Assembly (NCBI RefSeq): GCF_000350225.1
Contig: NW_005178667.1
Span: forward strand, 274,900 to 338,899
Source of the DNA: Chondrus crispus
Taxonomy: Eukaryota > Rhodophyta > Florideophyceae > Gigartinales > Gigartinaceae
Length of the DNA: 64,000 bases
Direction of reading: 5' to 3'
In this document: one piece after another, positions 1 through 9,000 of the stretch
How the letters are laid out: the number at the start of each line of letters is the position of its first letter
Numbering within the stretch: position 1 is the first letter of the stretch
Translations under genes and position numbers: made by a program
The notes under the pieces: model-generated
What the model saw: the letters and a program-made list of their open reading frames with translations, nothing else
The model's database searches: none
Told to the model about the DNA's origin: nothing

Positions 1-653
1 TTAACAGAGCGTACATCAGGTCCTTGAGATTAACTACCGTCTTTGGGCTGGGGTGGTCGTTTTACAGAGTTGCTGCGGGTCACGCTGACTTACGAAGAAA
101 GAGCAAATTTGATGGCGGGATAGTCAGGCTGGTTAAGATCTTCACAGAAACATGCTACTCTGCGAGTGAAGATGAAGAGAATAGCAGATGTCGTACTATA
201 GTGGCATGGCAAGCACCCGAGAGGCGGAGGTTCGGGGCTTTGGACGCTAGGGAATTCATCACGCGTATCCTATCCAAGAGCTGGATTTATGACGGAGATG
301 CCTACGCAGCCTCTCCGGTTACCAATGTGTACATCTCAGCATTAATATATGCTGTCAATCTTATAGCTTTCGGAATTTCAGGCAAGGTCGAGGGCCCATT
401 CGGCGAACGAGTGTTTCAATTTACATGGAATAATGTTATGGACACGGTCGAAGTTGTTGGGTTCACTTTCTTTTTAGGTATCTCTGTGATGGCCATCATG
501 TTCCCTAAGACGACCAGAGCTCACTTGACTTACAAAACGATCCTCGTAGATTCCAGGTCTGTGAAAGGATGGGGAGCTATGTTCTGGGGCGTATCTGCTG
601 AAGAAATCAATGCGTGCGTTGAGGAGGTCGGACCCGGTCAACTCCAGTTATAG
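1..653 (+). CDS. Hypothetical membrane protein, 3' part (5' end outside window)
   Basis: The reading frame is open from the first bases of the window to a TAG at 651-653. The first in-frame ATG lies late, inside the hydrophobic half, so the true start is probably upstream of the window and this is the C-terminal portion, about 217 codons. Two hydrophobic stretches look like transmembrane helices: one around 'VYISALIYAVNLIAFGI' and one around 'VVGFTFFLGISVMAIMF', separated by about 30 residues. The soluble tail after the second helix ends in 'GPGQLQL'. I do not recognise the family. A multi-pass membrane protein is an inference from hydrophobicity only. No intron signal is needed to read it. 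Confidence 0.45.
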   Translation, partial: NRAYIRSLRLTTVFGLGWSFYRVAAGHADLRRKSKFDGGIVRLVKIFTETCYSASEDEENSRCRTIVAWQAPERRRFGALDAREFITRILSKSWIYDGDAYAASPVTNVYISALIYAVNLIAFGISGKVEGPFGERVFQFTWNNVMDTVEVVGFTFFLGISVMAIMFPKTTRAHLTYKTILVDSRSVKGWGAMFWGVSAEEINACVEEVGPGQLQL

Positions 654-1937
654 AGAAACGGGACGGGCTGTTACATGGGTCAAGGTGCAGTAGGTGGATC
701 CAATGAGATGGGAGTTAATCTTCACACAAAGAAAAAATACCTTGACGAAAAGTGGGGCCAGGAGTTCTCCGCAGGCCTCGTCGGGGAGGTAGTGGCCGAC
801 GCGCCGGGCGAGCCGATATTCCACGCTGGTAAAGGTAGCCTAAGAGTAGGAGAATTCCACGACGACATGCTAGTGGGGGGCTACACCTGTGTTGCGTCTG
901 ATCGATAGTAAAGTCCACGACGGAGCAACCGGACTGCACGATCTACGCGTCACGGCATACGATCAAAGTCGTGTCCATGCAGGATTGTTAATCTGCACGC
1001 ATGGAACCAACGAAGGAAATGGATATGATAAATCAGGCTTGCGATTCTCGAAATGGGAATCTGAAATTCAGGGTTGATATCGCATACATGGCATATGCGC
1101 CAAATACAGTATCCTGCCAGCGGCCATCGTTTTTGCTTTATCGAGAGGCACCTAGCTGGAGCATTAGGAATGAAGTAGCTCTGCATTAGCGATATAAGTA
1201 GATACGTTTGCGGATAGATATCAAAAGAAACCAATAACGAACAAAAAGAACAGAACAACACAGTGCTTTAATTGCACAACCAAAATCCTAGTGCAACTAG
1301 TCCGGCATAGTCGAACGCTCGAGAGGGCGTCAAGCAGTGGCAACCGAGCAGTGAGGAGACTGTTGAACCACGCGGCGTTATAGTTCGCGTTTGAATCTTA
1401 GAACTTCGCGCACGGAGTCAGCCTATCCAACTCGGCAGCCCTGTCCCCGGGCAACGGTGACTTGTTGCATCCGCTGCTCGTCGGTAGTCTACCTTCCTGC
1501 TTTACGCGGCCCGTTTGTGGACAAACCGGAGAGACCAACTCCTCCCAACAGTTCCCGTCGTACGCGGCACGCGCTCTCGGAAGGGTCGGCTTTTCAAGAT
1601 CTGACTCGACATTGAAGTCAGACATATATTTACTTCGGTAAATGTTCTACCAACGCAGAGAACAAACTGTTACGGTTTTGATAAGGATTGAAGAAATTAA
1701 GGAACGCACTGGACATGAGACAGTAACATGCGCTGCATTTTGCAGAATGATCAGACAGCGTGGGGTGTCAGAAGGGGAAGCCACCCTGACGTGCCAGGTT
1801 ATCAAAGCACAGAGACTGGAATCGGCGGGGTCAAAACAGAGCGGCGTTAGTACAGTAATACTAATCGCATAGCGAGATCCGTCATTGAAGGGAGCCAGAT
1901 GACCGGCATTGAGCAGGGGCGGCGGTCAAATGGATCG
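654..1937. other. Intergenic stretch without a supported gene
   Basis: Only short overlapping frames on both strands occur here, none with a recognisable domain or codon pattern. I see no convincing repeat, promoter or RNA gene. Confidence 0.5.
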
Positions 1938-2640
1938 TTAGAACAATGATATTGTGAAGGGGATTTCAATGGTACGCCCACTGCAGGAGATCTTCGGAAT
2001 AAAAACGAGTGTGGAAAATGACGGACCGCAAGGACAGATTGTCCATATCACAGTCTGTCCACAACAGTATTTAGTAGGAGCGACGGCGACGACGAGTAAA
2101 GCCACCTCATGAGGATTACTCTTCCACGAAAGTATAATTTGGTAACGTCTTTTTAAATTAACTTCAAAAACTACTTCCCCTTGCCCAAATGAGGTCAGAC
2201 TGGTAGTGATGGATGCTCTGCGTTTCCTAATCAACCAGGAGGAGATACAGAATCTCTAGCCGTACTGGATCAGAGATTCCTCGACTTTCTTTTTAGGGTC
2301 AAAGTGTAGATTTTGGGGCGACACCCGGCCAAAGTGAAATCTACGTGGGGCGATTTCAATGCGGTGGGGGTTTTATACGGCGACACTACTAAAAAGTGCT
2401 TTGCTAGTAGGGTGATTTTGGTCCATGGTGTCCTTTTCATGGGTGACAATGGACGTTTTCTAAGGTGACAGAAAAATGATCGTAAAGTCACCTCCGACAA
2501 ACTAATATTCAGGGATGTCACCCCATAAAAACGTATGCTATCGTGGCATTTCGGCAGAGACCTAAATGTTAGAAAAATCGCCCTAGAAACGCATGATTGT
2601 TTAATGTCACCCTTATAAAAGCACGCCAACGCACGGTTTC
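1938..2640. repeat. Subterminal repeat array resembling a MULE end
   Basis: From about 2290 onward the motif ggggcgac or its complement gtcaccc/gtcgcc recurs every 30-50 bases with AT-rich spacers (for example near 2317, 2349, 2379, 2410, 2442, 2463, 2490, 2518). The same architecture flanks the Mutator-like element at 19865-20110 and 24220-24522. The inference is that this is the terminal region of a related DNA transposon whose other end is not visible. No open frame here looks coding. Confidence 0.35.
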
Positions 2641-2816
2641 AAACTGGATAAAGCGCTCTCAAAACTGAAACAATATAGTGTGGCTATAGAGGCCGCCCAG
2701 TGCCCACGACAGTGGCATACGGTGACGCGCGGTCACGCGGCGTACGTTCTGCCTTCTGAACCCGCCATTTTTCGGCGTCTACGTTCCCCAGCTACCCCCC
2801 CGCACATCTCGCCGCA

Positions 2817-3035
2817 ATGCCCTCACCGGCCTTCTTCATCGCCTTGCTCACCCTGCCTCTAGCACGGTGCACCGCGGCGGCATCTCCAAGTGACCCGGAA
2901 CCCGCACCAAAGAGCCCGGCGCCCATCTCACGCGCGTCCATTAAGAACGGAAGTTTGTGCAGATCTCTGGGGAAGTGCAACATTCCTAGTATTCTTGGAC
3001 ACTATGAGCTGGGCGATTCACAGGGTGATGATTAG
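2817..3035 (+). pseudogene. Orphan secreted-protein start (signal peptide), chimeric
   Basis: An ATG at 2817 opens a frame whose first residues, MPSPAFFIALLTLPLARCTA, form a textbook secretory signal peptide: a short N-region, a hydrophobic core and small residues at a likely cleavage site. A Pro/Ser/Ala-rich stretch follows. The frame ends at 3035 without a domain. Around 2950-2960 the sequence changes character and becomes the transposon-like protease frame, which lies in a different phase. The simplest reading is the 5' end of a lost secreted-protein gene joined to transposon sequence. An intron bridging the two phases is an alternative I cannot exclude. Confidence 0.35.
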
Positions 3036-3732
3036 TGATGGCCGACAAGGGGCAAGCGGCCACAAAATGCAAGATGGCGTTTTGTACGCTGCCGCCGGAT
3101 TGACAGGCGGTAACGAAAGTTTCTGGCCTATCGATGCCAATTCGATTACACTATCCCTTCACACAAGGCAGGCTCTATTAAACGCGATAGATGATGGTAC
3201 CAACGACTTGCCGCACAAGAAAAAGTTTTTGCAAGAGATGTTCCGTCGACTGTATGCGTGGATGATGGCCCATCGCCGTGTACCGATGCTCATCGGCGGT
3301 ATTGGGTCACGCGGACAAATCACTGGATCAAGAAGGTTTGAGGTGCACCGGTATGGCCCGAACCTCGTGCGCAGCAATGACGATTCATGCGTGTCGGCTG
3401 CGCTGTCCAACGGCACTTGTGCGCTACATGGTACCACAGGAGGAACAAGCGTCGACAAGTACCTTCGGAAGCATCCGATGAAGATCAAAACACTCAAGCA
3501 ACTCTTTTCTCTGGTTCACAAAATTCCCGCTCAACTATCAGTGCGCCGAGTTCCTAAAGCTGTGAAGAAGGCGTTCGATACAAATCCTTTCAAGTGGCTT
3601 GCGCACCATAATCAAGGCGTGTGGATAGTCCGAATAGTGGAACACGGAATTGTAGATCATTGCGTTGCGCTGGACTGCAACCATGGTATTGTCCATGATA
3701 GCGCTTCAAGGTGTCCGTTCGCATTAACCTAA
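2890..3732 (+). pseudogene. Putative papain-fold cysteine protease-like transposon ORF
   Basis: The frame runs to a TAA at 3730-3732. The part before about 2955 belongs to the upstream chimera, and there is no credible ATG before 'MSWAIHRVMISDGRQ' (about 3004). Possible catalytic features in the order Cys-His-Asp are 'NDDSCVSAALSNG' (Cys nucleophile), 'DHCVALDC' (His) and 'GIVHDS' (Asp). This arrangement fits papain-fold or OTU-like proteases that some DNA transposons carry. The assignment is by motif order only. After the stop the same frame continues with plausible sequence ('DVLRLLGGDETKN', 'VAEVRELVKVP'), so the stop probably truncates a longer protein. The neighbouring MULE-like array at 1938-2640 supports a transposon origin. 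Confidence 0.4.
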
Positions 3733-4104
3733 GATGTGCTTCGTCTCCTTGGCGGAGATGAAACAAAAAATTTGCGCGTGGCTGAAGTGAGGGAGCTAGT
3801 TAAAGTCCCTGTCAATTCCAAGAAGCCCTCACGCTGCTCGTGTTCATCCCCCGCCCCTCCCGCTCCTTCTTCGCCAGCTTGAAGTACTCGGGCGTCGAGC
3901 AGGGGAGGCTACATGCGTGGGTGCGCAAGTTGGAAGAGAGGGAGAGAAGGGTCGGCCAGGCGGAGGAAGCAGGGAAGGACCGCGTTGCCGAACGGGTTGC
4001 TACCGTGGCGAGGAGGGAATCGAAACAGGGCGCGCCAGTCCTCCTCTCTTGTATCGGCTTCAAAGATCGCAGGGGCTAGCGCAGCATATGAGAATCAGCG
4101 AAAT
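3733..4104. other. Junction region with coiled-coil-like remnant
   Basis: The protease frame continues past its stop to about 3830. From 3840 a short plus-strand frame encodes a charged helix ('VRKLEERERRVGQAEEAGK') that could be a coiled-coil fragment. Nothing is recognisable in the remainder before the glycine dehydrogenase fragment. Confidence 0.25.
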
Positions 4105-5151
4105 TTAAATTCTCAGAATGGAAGCCGCGTGAGGGCCTCCGTATCCCATCGGAACACCAAAGCGCTGGGAGTTACGGACAGCGAAATCGGCACCCATCTC
4201 GCCGGGTGACTTAAGAGTTGTGAGAGCGAGAAGATCAGTGGCCATGACAACCTTGGCACCAACAGATTTGCTTGCCGCGATGAATGGTTCGTAGTCATCA
4301 ATGGATCCATCAGTGGCCGGGTATTGGATTAGGGTACCGCAAAGGTCCTTGTTCGCAGCGTCATATGTCTTGTGGTCACCGACAATGACCTCCACACCAA
4401 ATCGTTCGGCACGAGTCTTGACCAGATCGATGGTTTGAGGGTGAACGAGCTCACTGACGAAGAAAGACTTCTTCTTTCTACGGGCGATGTTGAAGCACAT
4501 AGACATGGCTTCCGCGGCGGCCGTGGCCTCATCGAGGAGAGAGGCGTTCGCAACTGGAAGACCAGTGATGTCGGCTACCATAGTTTGATAGTTGAGCAGG
4601 GATTCAAGCCGGCCCTGGGCAATCTCTGCTTGGTACGGTGTGTATTGGGTGTAACATCCAGGGTTCTCCAAAATATTGCGGAGGATGACATGTGGGGTGA
4701 GAGTGCCATGGTAGCCCATGCCGATATGGTTCTGGTAGAGCTTGTTCTTGCTAGCCATTGCCTTGAGTTTGGCTAAAGCCTCGGTCTCGGAAAGGGACGA
4801 GCCTACCTCTAAGTCGCGATTGTTGCGAATGGAGGACGGAACAGTCTGGTCGATGAGCTGATTGATGTCCTGCAAGCCGAGGAACGCAAACATTTCTGAC
4901 ACGTCCGTCGAGGTGTTGTTATGCCTTTTCGCGAAGGAGTCCGTGGCGCTGAAGAGCTCCGGGACAGCGGAGAAGGTGCGAGCGTATTGGGACAAGTTGG
5001 AAAAGGATGAACGCGTCGGGACGGATCGCGAGAAGAATGACGAGGCGTAGGAGGAAGACGCCGGAAGCGAGTTGGCAAAGCTAGATACCCTAGGGGCGAC
5101 AAGGAGCCCAGCGCGATGCCCGACAGAGGCGAGGGAGCGGAGGGCGGCCAT
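4105..5151 (-). pseudogene. GLDC: Glycine dehydrogenase (decarboxylating), P-protein, 5' fragment
   Basis: The P-protein of the mitochondrial glycine cleavage system decarboxylates glycine with PLP. The frame starts at an ATG (5149-5151) with about 60 Ser/Arg/Ala-rich residues typical of a mitochondrial targeting peptide, followed by 'FAKRHNNTSTDVSEMFAFLG', 'IGMGYHGTLTPHVILRN', 'CYTQYTPYQAEIAQGRLESL', 'ASLLDEATAAAEAM' and finally 'QRFGVPMGYGGPHAA', all conserved family blocks. After 'GGPHAA' homology stops abruptly at about 4118, and four unrelated residues precede a TAA. The family is usually about 950-1050 residues, so roughly the N-terminal third is present (348 residues). The C-terminal half with the PLP lysine is missing. 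No GT splice donor sits at the break, so truncation or a duplicated 5' fragment is more likely than an exon boundary. The remaining frame is undamaged, which suggests a recent event. Confidence 0.85.
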
Positions 5152-5623
5152 TGGGTTCTATCGTTGTTCGGGGGAACTCGAAACAATAGAGGATGGTTCG
5201 GACAAGAGAGAAGCGGCCTTGGTCTTCGAAGAGAGGGTTCGTTTCGAGACGAGGGTAAAGTGAAGACCAATGACGATTCTGCAGAGTCAAAAGGGACAAG
5301 GATGGGCAGAGGGATGACTTAAACCTTATGTAGATGTTTGTGCTGAGAAAAGATGGGAAAAATTCGAGGTGCGGTGGTCGAGGGAGGTCCGAATCATGAG
5401 GCTGAAAACGGCGAGGGAGCCACTGTTTGGCTCTTTGCGTATCTCCACGGCACACTGACAGGCGCATGCGCTTCGGCAGCGGAAGGGGGATATTTGATGG
5501 GCGTTGAGTGGCGATGCAACCTGAGCCGCGAATGGCGGTAGACTGGTGTACACGAATCTCACGCTGCGCCCCAGGTGAGCATTATGAGCCGGTCGTTTGG
5601 ACGTGGCCCGCCGCCACATTGTT
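5152..5623 (-). promoter_or_regulatory. 5' flank of the glycine dehydrogenase fragment
   Basis: This interval lies between the start codon of the truncated P-protein gene and the 5' LTR of element A. It presumably holds the leader and promoter of the gene. I see no clear TATA box, and the assignment is positional. The retrotransposon sits about 470 bases upstream of the start codon. Confidence 0.3.
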
Positions 5624-5890
5624 TGTGAGATATTTTTAGGGAAATATTTGCATTTTACTGTAGAGAGAGATTTTATTCTGTAGTCCGAGATTTTATTTGA
5701 ATTTTAGAGAAGCGCACGCGGACGGCCCGGCGGAATCCGGGCCGGATGCGTGGACGCTTCTGGAAGGAATTTCGTAGAAATAAAAGAGAGAGGGTGACGG
5801 GCGCTGCGGGGAAGGGGGGACGACACTCGGCTGACCCTCACCACGAACGGCACGCTCCCCAGAACCGCCTCCCCCATTTCACAAACAACA
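5624..5890 (+). repeat. 5' LTR of element A
   Basis: This is a 267-base direct repeat of 12243-12509. The AT-rich first third (TATTTTTAGG, TTTTATTCTG) probably carries promoter function, and the rest is GC-rich. It ends directly before a TGG that begins the primer binding site. Confidence 0.88.
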
Positions 5891-5904
5891 TGGTACTCTT
5901 GTGG
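5891..5904 (+). other. Primer binding site of element A
   Basis: The sequence TGGTACTCTTGTGG starts immediately after the LTR. TGG pairs with the CCA tail of a tRNA, as in most Ty3/gypsy elements. I cannot name the tRNA. Confidence 0.55.
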
Positions 5905-6006
5905 AGGGCCGACGCAGACACAAGTGCGGGCCCTAACCCTGTTACCTACGATGGGTCGAACGGGTCAGATGTTTCCAAGTTTCTGTTCGTATAAGAGAAC
6001 ATCATT

Positions 6007-9000
6007 ATGCGCGGCAAGCCTGACGAGGAGAACGCAGGAGCTATCCTATGCCACCTTGAGGGTGCCGCGTTCGACTATTACTATGACACGTATAGTCATA
6101 ATGGGAGTCTGACCGAGGCCGCCAGTAACTGGGACGGTGTGAAGAGCGCCCTGTCTGACCGTTTTACGGGGACACCGAGGCCAGAAGAAACCATCCAGAA
6201 GGCTATGAGTTGCCAACTGGATGGTGGGAACTTGCTTACTTCGATGGATGAAATGAACAAGCTCTACAGGAGGGCTGGTTTCAACGACGAGGCAAAGTAC
6301 GGCTTGCTTCGCAATGCCGTAATGGCACATTTGGATGTTGCTCAGTTCGCGATCTATCGTTCTCTGACGACGTACGAAGAACTAATGAAGACCGTGAAGG
6401 ACTTTGCTGCAGGCCGTGACGCCTTCAAGGCGGCGAAAACTGCTGCGCAGTCCGTTGAACCTGTGACGCCCAAGCGCGTATTGATGCGTTCTGATGTGGA
6501 TCCTCAACAGGAAAAGCTGGAGAACAAGGTAGACGCCATCACCAACCAGCTGGCGGAGCTGTCACTGATGATGAAGAAACGACAGACGTCAGAGGACAGT
6601 GATACGAGTTGGACATGTTCCTATTGCAAGGAACCAGGGCATTCAGCGACTCGTTTTCGTTCCAATCCACACCGTGATACTCGTTGCCCAACGTGTGGGA
6701 AGATTGGACACACGACGGAGACTTGCTGGTCCCGCTTTGCTAGAAAGAATGTGGCTCATGCACGTCCTCAAGGTAACGCTGGCGCAGGAAGCGCTTATGG
6801 CCCGAAAGCAGGCGGTTCTGCTAACGACGCCGGTGACAAGGCCACCAGAGACTCAAAGCAAGTCACGGTCATAACTGAGACCACAAAGGGAGAATTGGTG
6901 GCAGCTACGAAACGCAACGCCGAAGGAGAGGCCTTGCCGAAGCAGTCGAAGAACCGTGAAGAAGTTTCGATCCTGAGGCTGCTGAGTCCCACTCCAGTAG
7001 CTCCTAGGGGAACTCTCCCCTGGAATGAGCCGCTGAGAGTGCCGAGAGTGAAGCCTGCACGCCAGAAGAAGAAGAATGTTTCAAAGAAGGCTGCACTCCA
7101 GGAGCACGTCGGCAAGTATAACGTCGTGTCAGAGCTGGCGAATGCGCCGTCTGGTCTAACATTTGGACAACTTGTCCGTGGAGACGCTGAAGGAGCAAGG
7201 AAGGAAATGAAGCGCCTTCTATCCAGGAGATTGGGGCGTTCTCGCGGGTTTGAGGGCCACACGGATGTCTTCCCGAGGCGTCTTCGGGTAGTTACTGTTC
7301 AAGTTTATGGAACTGATGCTCAAGCACTACTGGATTCGGGTGCCGTGCCGAACATCATGTCGCCGCACCTCATGAAGAGACTTTCTCTGACGCCAGAAAG
7401 TACGAAGAAACACATCACTGTGGCAGATGGGAAGAGCTCCCCTTGTGTTGGATCACTGCGCCAGGTCCCCGTCTCGTTTGGGGGACTGGTGAGCATGATG
7501 GACTTCCTTGTCGTTACGGGAACACCATACGACGTCATCGTGGGGATGCCGACGTTAGAGGAGCTCCAAACGTGCATTGACTTGGGGCAACAGCATGTCC
7601 AAGTAACTGTGGGTGAGGAGACGATTCGACTAAGTCTTGAGATGGATGAAAACCATAAGAAGCCGGGATCCGCTACCGACAGTGAGGACTTCACCTCAGA
7701 CTCGGGGGCCGTGCCGGCTGACTCGACTGACACGGATGAAGACTTCGTCCTTTCGCTGCGTGAAAGGGTGCCGTTTGAACCAGACCTTGCCTGGGCGGGA
7801 GCAGTCACTGAGGGCGAAGATCCTCATGCTGGACTTCCGGACCTAGCTGAAGAAGGCCCAGAGTACGAGCCGGCGGATGAGAAAGAGAAGAGAGATGAGA
7901 AGGAGGAACTTCTCATGTCTAAGCTGAGCCATATCAGCAGAAAGAACGCCGACCGCATAATGTGTTCTATCAAGAGTATGGGAATAGCTGCATGGTCTTT
8001 GGACGACCTCAGGCCGGCAGATGTCCCTGTGTCACATTCGTTTGAGTTAAATGACGACAGGCCCATTTCGCACGCCGTTCGGAGGCTCCCTCCGAGACAC
8101 AACGCGGTAGTGCGCGAGGAGATCGAGAAGATGCAGAAGGCAGGGATCATTACCCCCTCTGTAGCTCCTTGGTCGTTTCCGGTCGTCATCGCAACGAAGA
8201 AGGACGGGAAACCTCGCTTCTGTGTTGACTACCGCGCGCTTAACCGGATGATGAAGGCCGACAAGTGGCCGTTGTCCAAAATGGAAGAGATATTCGACGA
8301 CCTTGAAGGAAGCAAAGTGTTCACTACCCCGGACTTGTTCTCGGGTTATTGGCAAGTGCGGATGGCTTCATGGTGCAAAGAACAGACGATGTTTGTCTGT
8401 CGGTACGGGACCTTTCAATTTGAAGTGATGCCATTCGGGCTCATGGACGCTCCTTCAACATTTCAAAGGATGATGGATGGCGTATTCAGAGACCTGCCAT
8501 TCGTCCAAGTATACCTTGATGACGTGGTTATCTTTTCAAAGTCCTTGGACGTCCATGTTGACCATTTAATTGAAGTGTTCGAGCTGATTGCTCGCAGTGG
8601 ATTGAAGTTGAAGCTTGCGAAGTGTTCCTTCGCGCAATCACAGACCAGGCTATTGGGGCACGTCATCGGAAAGAAGGGGATTGAGGTGGATCCAGAGAAG
8701 ACATCGATCATTTGGGACACCTCCGAGCCGCGCGCCAAGACGGAGTTACGAAGCTTCCTTGGGCTAGCGGGGTATTACCGCCGATTCATCCCTAAGTTCG
8801 CAGAAGTCTCTGCATCGTTGCATGCTGCTACTTCTACCAAAGTCGAATTTGAATTTACGGAAGAGATGCGGACCGCCTTCCAGGAGTTGAAGAAGAGGGT
8901 GACGTCTCCTCCGCTGTTGGCGCTCCCGAAGTTTGACGAACCCTTCGTGGTCGAGACAGATGCATCCAACGTGGCAGTGGGAGCAGTTCTGGCTCAGAAG

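Noticed and set aside
2890-3732. Ulp1/C48 SUMO protease, as carried by some MULEs
   Set aside because: The catalytic order seen is Cys, then His, then Asp, not the His-Asp-Gln-Cys order of C48 enzymes.
4372-4776. 134-codon plus-strand frame across the glycine decarboxylase fragment
   Set aside because: Exact antisense shadow of a well-recognised coding sequence.
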